A stretch of DNA of 64,000 bases from Phocoena phocoena (taxonomy: Eukaryota > Chordata > Mammalia > Artiodactyla > Phocoenidae): assembly GCF_963924675.1 (NCBI RefSeq), contig NC_089220.1, forward strand, positions 116,204,697-116,268,696, given 5' to 3'. Positions 1 to 12,900 of this stretch are shown one piece after another. The notes beneath the pieces are model-generated. The model had not been told where the DNA came from and made no database searches. It worked only from the letters and a program-made list of their open reading frames with translations. Made by a program: the position numbers and the translations under genes. Position 1 is the stretch's first letter. Each line of letters opens with the position of its first letter.

Positions 1-581
1 CCTTCTGTCCGGAAAGCAAACATCCTTCAATAAACATGCAAGGCAGCTGCCTAGTGAGACCCAGGGCTGGTGAGGGGGCCACAGAGGGCTGCCCTGGGCC
101 TGCGGGAACACTAGCCACCCCCAGCCATGGCAGGAGGGAGGATGAGGGGGGCAATTTGGGTATAGAGGGTCCAGAAGGACTCAGGCCTCAGCCCAAACGT
201 CCAGAGATGGGGTCCCAACTCCCCTTTTTAAACCCCTCTCTCTGGGCCACAGGCTCTTAGGCCAAGAGCATCATTGCATTTAGTCAGTTTGAGGAGCAGT
301 TTTTGAAAAATGGTCTCCAAAAGATAAAGTCTTGGGTCAGCAAGGCGCCAGCTTCACAGTCGGAGCCTCCATTCTCTGGCCCACACCCACCCCTGCCCCA
401 CCGGGGCCCAACAGCCGCCTGCGGCTGGCCATCTCCAGGCCTGGCGTTCCCCGTCGGGTTATGTAGTTCCCCTGGAAGAAGTGGTGGGCAAGGAGCTCCG
501 GGCCCAGCCGGTTCTGGGTGTGAGACTTTTCTAGTGCCTTGGGGCTGCAGAAGCCCACAGCATGCCCAGCCCCAGGAGGCC
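1..581 (-). other. SEMA7A: SEMA7A 3' untranslated region (partial)
   Basis: Sequence downstream of the stop codon. I find no AATAAA or ATTAAA hexamer in the minus-strand sense here, so the transcript probably ends beyond the left edge. The AATAAA readable near position 29-34 is on the opposite strand. Confidence 0.6.
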
Positions 582-943
582 CTAATGGACCAGCAGGCCA
601 AGAGTAAGCGTGGGCAGGACACCCAGCCAGAGGGAGGCAGCCAGGGCGCGGGCGCGGCCCAGCAGGTGTGAGGTCATGGCGCCATCCTCGCGCAGCAGCT
701 GCCAGTGCTGAGCCTCGTGGAGGTAGGAGCCCTCCTGGGCCTCGCAGTAGTAGTGGCCGTACTGGAGGTCCGTGAGGTTCTCGATGAACAGGATGCAGTT
801 GGGGCTCTGGTGGCCGGGCTCACAGCTCTGCTCCACGCTGTTCTCGTGGCGCCACGAGTAGGTGGCGTGGCGGGACTCCATGGGGCAGCTCAGGTAGTAG
901 CGAGAGTTCTGGGCCAGGGAAACCTTCTGCAGTGGGGCTTGTT
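582..943 (-). CDS. SEMA7A: SEMA7A coding exon 14: Ig domain, GPI signal and stop
   Basis: 362 coding bases ending in TAG. It holds the Ig-like domain with the cysteine pair C565 and C612 and the YYC signature, further cysteines at 586 and 595, sequon NLT at 601, and the C-terminal hydrophobic stretch with [13 protein letters not shown]. No cytoplasmic tail follows, as expected for GPI attachment. Confidence 0.97.
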
Positions 944-3900
944 CTGGGGAGGGATGGGGAGATAGCCATGAGGAGGGGCTGACGGCTCCCAGGGCAGGCT
1001 GTGTCCTCCCCCACTGATAGGCCTCCAAGGCCAAGGCTTCTGAATGAACGCGGGGAAACCAGCGCCCAGTCTCCTCTTGACTCTCCCCTGCTGCCCTCAC
1101 CCCACTCCTCTCACAACCACCCCACACCAACGGGGCTCCCTCCACAGGACTGTCCTGCCCATCTGTCTGGAGCCCCCAGGACCAGACCAGGCCTCCCTCA
1201 GACAGGGCAATCAGGGCACGGCGGTACCACCCTAATGGGATGGGGGCAGGGCCAGGTCATGTACCTGGCTTTGGGTTGGGGCACCCCTTGTGTGGCTCGG
1301 CTGGATTGATGGACTGCAGCACTGGCCTGGAGTTGGAAGGAAGAGAGAGGCTAAGCAGACAGGAGGCCACAGGCCTGGCCCCTTCCCTGTCCTCCTCCCC
1401 ACCCAGCACCAGCAGCGGTGCCCACCCAGAGGAGGGTCTGGCCAGAAGGGCCGCCTCCTGTAGACCATCAACCCCCACTGCTGTGTTCGCTGTCTCCTAG
1501 CGACAAGGGATCCCAGCCAACATACTCTGACTTTGGGGAGCTGTAGATGGAGACGCAGCGGTCCTGGTTCCAGCCGCAGTAGGGGTCTCGAGCCATGAGG
1601 CAGCCATGGCAGCCCCCACTGTAGACCTCACACAGGTCCAGGGGCACCTGGCTCACCTCCCACTGGGAGTTCACATACAGTTTCCGCTGGAAAGAGAAAA
1701 GGACTGAGTCAGGTCAGGGCCCCCATCCCAACTGAGTTCTAAGCCCCTAAGCTTTGGTCCAGCTGCCTGGCAGACCCTGGGGCCCAGAGACCCAGCAAAG
1801 GACATGCAAATCACATGCAGAGGAGCTCTGTCCTCACCTGGCCATCCCTGGGCAGCCCCATAGGGCAAGGGTTGGTTGGGGAGGCTCACCCGGTCAGAGT
1901 CCAGTGACATGGCCTGGATAGTGGCTGGACGGCGAAAGGGCTGGATCTCCAAGATGCTGAAGACAAGGCTGTGTTCCCGTTCCCCCGACTCCACCACCTT
2001 GTGGATGGTGCCCTTGTCTGTAGGTGAGAGGCAGAGGGTCAGCAGGCGGGAGTCCCACCACAGAGCCAGGCAGCCTCCCTCTGGGCTGAGCTGACCAGGA
2101 AAGATGCCGGTGGGGAGGGCTGGGAAGTCATGGCTCAGGCAAGGGTCATAGGACTGGGGTGGGATGGGGAGAGGACAGCATGACTGGGGAGGGTCTTAAG
2201 AGCCCAAAGGCATCGCAGGAAGCTTCCAAGCCTGGGCCAGGGAGGCTATCGCAGGAGGCCCTGGGCTCCCCAAGGCCGCAGGGGAAGCTGGAGCATGGAG
2301 AATAGAACCAGCAGTCTCACGTGCCCAAGCACTGCTAAGCCTCCAGCTACATGCATAGCACCACTTCGTTTAATCCTCCACACCCCTGGGAGGTGGGTAT
2401 TATCATCCCCACTTCGAAGATAAGGACACGAGGCTCAGAAAGGCTAAGCAACTTGCTCAAGGTCACACAGCTGGTGACTGGAACCCAGAGGGGTCAGAAC
2501 TCTACCCCTCAACTTCTTCGATAAACCCCTCTGCTTCCTGGACTCTTTGTTGTCTTTAAAATAAACTTTTTATTCTGAAATAATTTCAGATTTACAGAAA
2601 AGTTACAAAGATAGTACAAAGAGTTCCCGTATACCCTTCGTCTAGTTTCCCCTAATGTTTCTTCTTAGATAACTGTGATCTTTGTCACAGCTGAGCAGTT
2701 GTCACTGGTACATAATTATTAAATCGACTACAGACTTTACTGGGATTTCACGGGTTTTTCCACTAATGTCCTTCATCTGTTCCAGGATCCAATCCAAGAT
2801 TCCACATTGCATGTAGTCTTAGGGGATTTTAAAATTTTTTATAAAATCTTAGATCTGAAAAGGACCTCAGGTCCAGCATAGGGGAACCCAAGGTCACACA
2901 ATAGGCTGCCTGCCTCAGAGGCCAGTGCTCTCTCCATTCACACTTATCGGGGACTAATGGGCATCCTGACCCCTGGGTCCTCCCAATCCGACCTCACGGG
3001 CTGTCCCAGTTTCTAGAATAGCCTACCTCCCTTTTGCTCCCTCCCAATTTCCCAGGGTATCACTTGCCCCAAAAAAGCAGTCAGATGATCAGATGATTGC
3101 CTGCCTAGGACCTTTCCTCTGTGTGTCTGTGGCCCGCCTCTGCAGGCTCTGGGATGTGGCCCCTTGCCCCTCCGGCCCGACAAGCTCCCAGCCCAGTCAC
3201 TACCTTCATACACACACTGCCCTTCACCTCCTCCACACAGCGTGGTGACAGCCTCCCATCGCTTCTCCCAGCCGCGAGAGCCTCCCATTCTCTGCAGAGG
3301 GCTCAGAAAGGTCTATTTCATATCTAGCCCCAATCCTTCCTGCTGCAGACTCCAGAATAGTATCTCTCTGCAAAGGCCCTGCCATCTGGAAGTCCTTCGT
3401 CACATCTCACTAAATTCTTTGCATCCCACATCAAAAGTTTCCTCTCATCTGCATAATCCCAAAGACAGGGAGAGGGTCCAGTTTCCTCGCTCTGCGAGGC
3501 GGAGGCCCACAGGACACCCTGGACCAGGTCCTTCCTCCTGACTTCCACATCTTTTCCTACCATCTTCAGGAGTCAGACAGCTGGACCAAAGCTATACCCA
3601 GCTTTGCTCAGACTTACAACATTTCTGCCTCTGAATCCTGGCACCTTCTAGCCTATGATGCCTTTCCCTCTCCCTTCTGCCCCACCTCCTCCGGGAAGTT
3701 CTCACTGCCTGACTCTTCCACAGCCACACACATTAACTCCTGACAGCTCTTAGTCACTCAACTCTCCCAACCAGATGTTAACTACATTATTCTTTATACC
3801 CATTTTTACAAAGCAGACCAGGGGCGGAGTGGGGGGCGGGCAGGAGGAGTTGGTCCCGGGTAGCCCCTCACCTGTGGTTAGGTAAAGCACATGGAAGGTC

Positions 3901-6900
3901 TCCCCGTTGCTGGCGTGCATGCGGTGGACAACCACTTTCTGGTAGTGGTACTTAGAGTGGAACAGTGGTGTCTTCAGAGGCCCCATGGGCTCCACCCTCT
4001 GCACCACCTCAGGGTGACTGTCGGCCACCTGGAAGGTCTCTGTGGGTATCGGCTGCCGGTCTGGGAGGCACTGGGAAAGGAGAACAGGTCCAGATCAATG
4101 GGGTGGCTGGGCGATGGGATTGGGGCCTGCACCATGGTGGGTGTCACCACTCACCTTGCCAGGCCGTGGGTTGGGAAGGTCTGAGTGATAGCCCTTGAGT
4201 GAGGAAGTGCGGAAGACCTTGTCAATGTCACCGAGGGAGTACACGCAGACAGCAGAGTAGTTCCTGGGGGACACACAGGCCACCTCAGTGGGAGGCCCAG
4301 GACCCACCCACCTCCACTCACCCAGGCGAGCCCAGCACCAGATGGGGTACAACTGCAGCCTTCCGACCAAGCTCCCTGGCCTTTGAGCTCCATGAGGGCA
4401 GGGATTATCCTGGGGGCCAAGGCCAGTGCCTGAGCATTACCAAAAACCATTGAAGGAAGGAGGGAGGGAGGATGGGAAGAGGGAGGGAGGGAAGTTCAAC
4501 CTAATTTCTTTCTGTTGCAATGTAAAACCACATCTTGTCTTCTGTCACAGAATCACTGAGTTCAGAGGCCAACCCCAGGGCAGGAGAAATCCCAACACGT
4601 GCATCCTTGGAATGCTGATGCCCAAGGAGGCCAGACCTCCATCCCCCTCCCAGACTGCTGGGTCCATGCACACAGGAGCCCCAGAGCAGGGTCTTGGCTT
4701 CCCTACCCTGCCACCCGCCTCTCCCCACACACACCTGACACTTTTTGCCTGCCTCGTTTTCAATCAATGAGTGATTAAGAGGTGTGAATTGTCAGGCGCA
4801 GGCAGTGCCTGAGCGGGTGTGATAGCACCCGGCACCCAGCACCCCAGAGGCCGCAGCAGCCTTTTCCCAGGCACCGCTCTGCGTCCACAGCTGGCGGGCA
4901 CACAGGCACAGGTGCAGCCACGAGCATGCATATGGCGCGTGCGCACACACCCATGTGTACAGACTCACAAGCACACCGGCACACACGTGTCCCTGAGCAC
5001 TGTGTGTCCACCCACCCCAGGCCCAGCAACAGCCTTGTCCCTTGAGCCAGGGTCCCTGCTCTTACCACACCAGCCCTCCCTTGGGCAGGGCCCAAACCCT
5101 CTGATCCCCACTGGACACTTAACTAATGCCAGCCCCAGCACCAGGACAAGGGCCACTCACCAGGGGTTGGAGAAAACGCCATAGACCCTAGTGTCCCTCC
5201 ACTGGCCATTAGGGTCAGGGAGCAGGAAGACGTCCTGCAGCCTGTTGAAGTTCTTGTTGCTGGTGGCGTCACTGCACACCAGCATGGCTTTCAGGAAGGT
5301 GTTCCACTTGGAGACCGACAGTGAGCTCTCTCCACCCTGGTCCCCCTGGAACGGGGGAGGGGAGAGGAGGTCCCTCAGCACCTGCCTGGGCTGCCCCACA
5401 CACCCGGGGCACCTGCTGCCGGGAATGCCAGCACCCAGGCTTCTGAGGAGGAAGGGAGGCCCTGAAAGGGGTCGGGACCTGCGAGGGGACGAGGCTGAGG
5501 TACCCCACCACTCAGGCCAGGTTCTTGGGCCAGGCTCCAGGAGGCAGGCCTGGCTGACCCAGGGCACAGGGCTCACAGCAGGGACCTGCAGGGTGCGGGT
5601 ACCAGGTCCCCACAGAGCACACCGGCTCAGACACACGTCTGCCCACTCTCACACGTGCACGCTCACACACACGACACAGACCCGCACGACCCAGCACCTC
5701 CACACGGGGGAAACACACACACGTCAGTGCACTCCCATTCGCACGCACACGCTCACGCACACTCTCCACGAATACACACATTTGCACACTATCACACGTG
5801 CAGGGGAGCCCAAGCATCTTTACCCGCTCACAGGCGCGCACACCTCCCCCCACAGTCCCACACAGACTCGCACACAGGCAGACACACGCTCACTCGCTCC
5901 TGTTCAGGCACAGACACACACTCTGCCCGCTCAGCACTTGCTCACCCTGCACAGCTGGGCCACTCGGGAGACGTTGAGAGGGGCCTCGGGATTCTTGTCA
6001 GGGTTGTCCTCTCGGAAGAAGTAGTAGATCTTGTCATCGTAGGCCTGGTCTTGGTGCACAATGGTGGCCTTGATGAACTGCGGGTCTACCGGGGACAGAA
6101 GTGAAAGGGTGTGAGGCGGGGAGCCTCTCAAAGGACCCACCCACACCCTGCCCACCCCCTGAGTCTGCACAAACAAACAAACCCGGGTCAAATCACACCT
6201 GGAATAAACTTCAGAAAAACAGATCTAACACCCCAAAGGGCCTGAGACTCTGCACTCCCACCCCACACCTGTTTTGCCCTCTCTTACAAAGATGTCATTG
6301 GCCCAGGAGCAATGACTTCAGGCCTAGGGACTGGGGGGAGAGCCCTAAGGGCCCCTATGTCACTTCTGACTAACTGGCAGAGCCCTAATGAGGAGGGAGT
6401 GGGTGTTGCCCCATGTGAGCTCAGCAGAGGGATACGCTATGGCACCCAGGGACTCCACGCTGAGTCTGGGCTTTCCTCTGATTTGTTCCCAGAGGGTGTT
6501 GGGCCCATCCTGCCTCCACATCTTTCTCTCGGCTGTTCCCCTGCTCCCTGCCAGGCCAACCTCCTCAGCTCCATCTTCCCAGGGCTGTACCAAGCTCCCG
6601 CTCTCCCGACTGGCCTGTGGCCCTAGCGGCCCTAGGGGAGCCTCCCCATACACATGAGGATCCCATCTGCCGCCCTGAGCAGTCACAACGCCTCATTCAG
6701 CCCAGCCCAGCCCAGCCCAGCCCAGCCCAGCTGGAGCCTGACTCACTTTGCATGACAGTATCACTGGTGTACAGCTCAATCTCACCCTTGATACGGCGGA
6801 ACCGAGGGATCTTCCCATTGTACTCCTGCTTCCGGATAGTGGAGTACACCTCAGAGCCTGGGTACAGTGAGAGGAGCATGGGTAAGGGCACACAGGCCCT

Positions 6901-9900
6901 GGAAGTCCCTCCCCCGGACCTGGGTCGCCAGGCACAGAGCTGACCACCCTCCCCCTGCCCAGGGCAGCAGCCCTCTGGGAACCCTCCAGCGCCAGCCACA
7001 GCCCTACCATCAAACAGAACCAGGGAGTTCTCATCCGGGCTGAAGGGGGCATAGCCTCTCCTCTCACCAAGCAACTCTGCAGTGTCATTCACCTGGGGGA
7101 GACCAAGGGGGTCAGACTGCCACGTGATCCCACGGTCACTGCCTCCCATGGGTGCCAGCTGCCCAGCCAGGGTCCCCATCCTCCCAGGAACTCTGTACAA
7201 GGTGAGGCCAGCCTCAGAGTCCCCCCACCTCCTTCCCACCATGGGGAGCAGAAGCCCATCGGACAAGGGTGAGCTGACCAGGCACAGGGAGAGGGGCCTT
7301 CTCACCAGGGTCCAGCAGCTGGGGCGCCGGGCATTGGTGCCGCAGACCAGCAAGCCCTCACCCTGCTTCTCCAGGAGCGTGATGTAGTTCTTGCAGTCCT
7401 GCTCGGGAGAAGGGGAAGGAGAGAGGTTGGTTGGTGGGAGGCCCTGGCAGGCCTAGCACTGGGACCCTCGGTCTTGGGGAAGAAAGCATCAGAAGTCTGA
7501 ACACAGGAGGCAGCCTCTAAGGAGGGCCCAGAGCAGGTGCAGCTGATGCCAGAGGAAGGGCCTCGGGGAAGGAGTGTCTCCTCCTCAGACTGGGAACCCT
7601 GGGGCAGGGCTACTTCTCTCCTCCTGGACTGGGGCTCCCAAGACAGGGCCAGGCCTCCTTCCTCAGACTCTCAGGAACCTTTCCAAGGGGCCCAGCCTCC
7701 CCTCTGCACTCCCTCTCCCCCACTCACCTGCTTGTCCCGGCAGGACCCCTTCGTGGAGACAATGTTCACCTGAGGGGAACAGGGGGAGCGTCAGTCCACT
7801 CTGCCAGGGGCAAGACGCCCCCGTAAGTGCTTTCCGTGCACCCTCAGGATAGGCTCATTTGACAGATGAGCAGCTAGGGCTCTGAGAGGAGGAGTGATTT
7901 ACCCAACATCACACAGGCTGCTCAGCCTGATACCTGGAGCCAAAGCCCAGAGCTCATGAGCCAGCCCAGAGATCTCAGAAGACAGGGGCCATGGGGTTCT
8001 GGAGCCCAGCTTCCTGCTAGGCCTCCGCAGTCGGCGCTACCCGCCCAGCCAGGCGTGTTAGCTCTGCGCTTCTCTCCACACTGCCCCAACACCCACGCCA
8101 GTTGGGACCACCCTCAGGGAGCCTCCCCCAGGGACCATTTATGGGATATAATAGGGGGTTGACCAGCTCTGGAAGAAATGCCAGTTCCCCCGGATTCCCT
8201 GAGGCTCCTCTCCAAGGCCAGAGGGGAGATAAGAAGATGGGGAAGGGGGAAGAGAAAAGGGGGCAGGGAGAGGGGTCCAGGCTCACTGTGCGCATGGAGG
8301 CGTTCCTGCCCTTGGAGAAGTCGAAGACATAGACCTTGCTGCGTCCACCCACCCACACGGAGGAGCTGCCCGGCTCGTGGAAAAGCACCGTGTGTGGCTC
8401 GGCCAGGCCAAAGTCCACATGGTCCTGCCCTGCGTGGCCTAAGGAAGAAACAATTGGCAGAAATGTTGAGGCTGGACCCTGGGCTGGAAGATCCTGGCCC
8501 CACCCCCATGCATACCGGCATCCCCCGAACAACTAGTGCTTGGATTTGGCTAGGGCGGCGCCTGAACTCAAGAGCCGTGAGCGAGAGAAGACAGGGGTCC
8601 TCTGGCGGGGTCCAGCAACCAGATGTCCTCACCCCAAAGCCATGACCCCTACCCTACAATATGTGTGACCTCAGAGTGGGGGCAGAATTTAGGGACCCCT
8701 GGGGAGAACAGACCGCCCCCCCCACCCCCGCCACACACACACACTGCTGTTCCTAAGGGGCTGGGCTTGGGCAGGAGGGACCAGGGCTCCCAACTCTGCT
8801 CTGAGGCTCTCCGCTATCTAGGACAGAGCAAGCAGCCACTTCCACCCCCTGCCTCTAAGAACCCCACGTACAGTTCAGGTTCCCAGGGATCACTTTGCTC
8901 AGAACCCTATCCCCTCCTTCAGGAAGCCCTCTCTGACCCTTCCCAGCCCACTCCATCCCCTTAGTGAGCAGGTCAGTACAGATCAGAGCTGGAAAGGAAT
9001 CTTAAGTCCACTCTCTCCCATTTTAAAGATGGAAAAACAAAGGTCCAGAGAGGGGCAGCCCAAGCTCACATGGTCAGTAGCAGGCCAGGAACCAGAGCTC
9101 CTGCCCCCAAGCTGGACTCTGCACCCTGGCCTGCCCTGGCCTGGTTTCACAGAGATCCCAGCTCACCCCGGGGGAAAAGATCAGCCCTCCCTCCCCAACA
9201 ACTCTGGGACAGGGGGCCCTTCACAGAGCACAGCCTGGGCCTTTAGGCAGAAGGGCTGACCGGGACAATTTTTCCCAAAATAGAAACTGCCTGTAGCCAC
9301 TGCCTCCGGAGAGATGTCTCATCTCCGGTGACACTGCTGAGGTTGTCCTGGTTGCAGGGCTAAATTACAGGAATGGGACAGCCTGTGGCTGTGCCCCCAG
9401 CAATCAGCCATCTTCCCACCTCGGACCAGCCTGGGTCCTCAGCCTGACCACTGTTTACTCAGCTGCAGCAAACTCAGGGGCAGCCAACTGAGCAGGGACA
9501 TCCCAGCAGGACACCCTCCAAGCCCAGAGAGAATAGAACTGCCATGTCCTTGAGTTTGCCCCCAATTCCCCTTGGTGCCACTTGAACCATTCCTACTGAT
9601 GCTCCATTCAGCAGGGATGAAGAGCACGACCTACCACGCGACCCCCACCTTCATTCCCTTTCCTTTCCTTAAGATACATCCCCGCATGGCCAAGTCATCC
9701 CCAGAAGTGGGCTATTCTTACCCTCCACTTCAGCTGTGGCCCAGCTCACTGTACAGACGCAGAAACGGAGGGCCTTCAGGGATACTCTAGCCCAAGGTCG
9801 CACTAGGAGGCAGGAGAGACTGGCTCATCCAGACTGAGTAATTGTTCTCAGGTGCGTTCAGGGAGATGCCAGCACCACAGGCCACAGAGAAGTGCTGAGC

Positions 9901-12900
9901 TCACTGCCCTCGGGTTCACCTGGGTCTCCTCCGGTGCTCCGCAAATAGCCTGACAGCTTAGGACGTCAGGCCTCCCAGGACCCCAGGGGCTGCGCAAGGT
10001 GGGAGCTGACAGCCCACTTCCTGCTGGGCGGTAGGGGTGTGGTGCTGGCCAAGGCTCGGGCAGGGCTGATATGTCTCAGGCCCCAGGCTCCCCCTCCCCA
10101 CCAGCTGGGATAAAACAGTGCTGGGGACAGACACGAGGCCTTCCTGACTCAGCTCCATGGCTCCAGCTCCCCTTTCACCCGCAGCCTGAGCAGCGGTCAC
10201 TGTTCCCACAGCCTAGCCTGGAATCTAGACAGTCTGTAGCCCCAGCTCCCCACCTACTCCCCCAGACAGCCAGGCGGCTGGGAAAAGCTATATGTCTGTG
10301 TCTGAAGATGTTGGGCTGGGTGGGGCTTGAGATCTGAAGCCCTCCAGAGGCCACAGGGGAGGAGCCCCACGGCTCAGGTCATGCTGGCCACCTCCAAACA
10401 GTCACCTCGGCTCACATCAAGGCCCCACCCCAGGCCTCAGAAGAGGGGCCTGCACAGCCAATGCACAGCTCTAGTGGTGGAGAAAAGGGTACGTGAAGGG
10501 GCCCTGAGGGAGCCCTTGTCTGGGGTCACAGGGCCGTCAAAGTGAGGAGGAGATGCAGTCCTGCCCTGGGAAGTCTAGTCTGATGGGAGAGACCCAGCCT
10601 GGCCCCAGAGAGCAAGGCCCGAGGGGGAGGCCCGGCCCTACCCTGGAATCCAGTTGGAGAGGTGAAACTGTCAAACCAAAGCAAGCCTCCATACCACTCA
10701 AGCAAAACTGTGCTGGTACAGTCCCCAGAGCTGCTCACCAAGCATTGCTGAGAACACAAAGGGAGGGGGAGGGCTGCCTGCTGCTGCGTGCAGCGTCGGG
10801 GGCTTCCCAGCCAGGACAGTCCTGTACAGATCTGCAAGTATGAGCCCTGTTCCCCTCAAATCCTGGCTGTGGCTGCCAGGGTCAGGATATGGAGGGAGGA
10901 AGCGACTGCTCACCTCATTTTGCAGAAGAACAAACAGGAGCCCAGGAGCATTGCCTCCCTCAACCCCGAAGAACCCGCCCCTCCCGGCTCTGTGCCTGGT
11001 GATGTGCATGGGGGAGATGGCACCAGCTCGGCCCCAGGACGAGGCCTTGGCCCATTCTCTACCCCAGCCCCAGCCCGGCTCCCGTACTGCCCGAGGCCCT
11101 CAAAGGGCCTGATTGTGCCCGGGAAGTGTCTGAGCGGCAGCAGCTCAATGAATACATGAAAGGAAGCTTTGTTCAGGTCACAGGAGCCGGGGGCTGGGGG
11201 CTCAGGGGCAGGAGGGCTGCCTGGAAGTGAAGGCAGAACCAAGCCTTCACAGCCAGGATCTGTGGCCCCTTGGCACCAAGAGGGGAGGTGGTGGCATTCA
11301 AGGCTTCACCCACGCAGAGGCTGAGCAAGGCTGGGGGCTGCTCCTAAAGAGGCCCAGCCAAGGGAGCAAGGGCCGCATCCCTAAATGCGTCTTTTTGCTT
11401 CCTTAGGAATCCAAAAGGATGGGGAAGGCGCACCAAAGCTAGATGGGTCAGAGACAGGCAGGAAGAGAATTCCGGGCAGTGGAAACAGCCTGAGCAACGG
11501 TGGGGAAGTACGGTGGGTACAGAAACCTAATGAGAGAAGAATCAGGAAGGCGGGCTGAAGCCCCGAGTGTGATGGGGGAAGGGAGCTGCAGCGGCCCAAG
11601 GATACACCAACCCACTGCCTATCAGTCTGCGGAGCTGCCCTCTCCTATCTATGAGCAGGGCCAGGATCCAGAAAGCCTTCTCTCTTCCAGCATCACCCCC
11701 CAGGTCCCCCTGCCTGACCAGCCCCCTCTGCTTTCCATCCTGGATGTCTAAAAGGAGCACCGTCTGGCACCGTGTCTCCCCCCTCACTCCCCGGCCTGAC
11801 GCATTAGTGGCTGACTAAGTGGGAGCTAAAAGCTCCCAGAATAACCAGGGGTTCAGGCAGGGGAGGGGGCTAGGGACACATGGGGTGGGCATGGCCCCAG
11901 GGGCGGGCCAAGCACAAGCCTCCACCCCACCCCCATGTGATTCTGAGCCAATCCTGGCTCCTTCTGGACCAAGAAAGGGCCCAATCAGGCTGCCCCATAC
12001 CCAGCCAGATTCCATGGCCCCCGAAGCCCCCACCTTCCTCACAGTGGCAGGACCAACAAGACCCAGCCCCAGCCCCGCCAGAAATGAGGGTCGAGAAGAT
12101 GGCTGGGTGTGAGGGGCTGTCCTCCCCTATCACAGGCCCCCAGCCAGGCCATCCATGGGGCTCTGATCCTGTTGGAACGAATCAGACCTTCCTCTCATGC
12201 CCCCCACCCTCCCAGCACAATCCCAGCAACCGACTGGCTGGGACAAGTGTGAACTTCTGTGGAGCGGGTTTTCCTAAAGCAGGTCTGCCTGGTGGAGCAT
12301 CATTTCTCCTCATTCACTCTGGGTGCTGTCCCCGTCTGGTCCTCACCAGCCCCATATCCTCATTACTTGTGAAAGAGGGCTGCTCAGGGGGAGGGTGGAG
12401 TGGTGGCTAGGATCAGGGGCAGTGTCGTTACCTGTGAAGGGAGCAACAAGGGATGGACCCCACAGTCTGGCCTGGGCAGGGACAGCCTTCCAAGCTGACC
12501 CAGCGACCTGACGGGCCTTGAATCCTAACCTCAAGGAGCCCTTTGAGAGCAGGCAGTGAGGCGGGCTCTGAGAAGGGCAGGAATGCTGCGCCCAGCAGGG
12601 AGTGCCTGAGTCAGGCAGCCAGGGAGGCCCGAGCGTGGGGCAGGAGCCAGGCCTGCCTCGGACTGGAGGCCCAACCACATCAGGCAGGAGTCTCCTCCCA
12701 CAGTCGTGCCCCACCTGAATCACCAGTCCCCCCTCACACCCTCACCAGAGGAAGAGGGAAGGCCCGTGAGGGGCCCAGGAATTAGCCTGCAGCCTCGCCA
12801 CCCTCTGGAACCCCACAGGTCAAGGTGGAAGGGAAGGGAATAGTCACTAAGCTGAGGGGGGCACAGAGGCCAGAGAGCCCGTACCACTGGCCCAAGGCAC

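Noticed and set aside
1..40. AATAAA near position 29-34 as a polyadenylation signal for SEMA7A
   Set aside because: It lies on the plus strand, whereas SEMA7A is transcribed from the minus strand.
5191..6024. 277-codon plus-strand open frame
   Set aside because: It runs antisense through SEMA7A exon 8 and the CA-rich intron. Composition is threonine/histidine low complexity with no domain, so it is a by-product of base composition.
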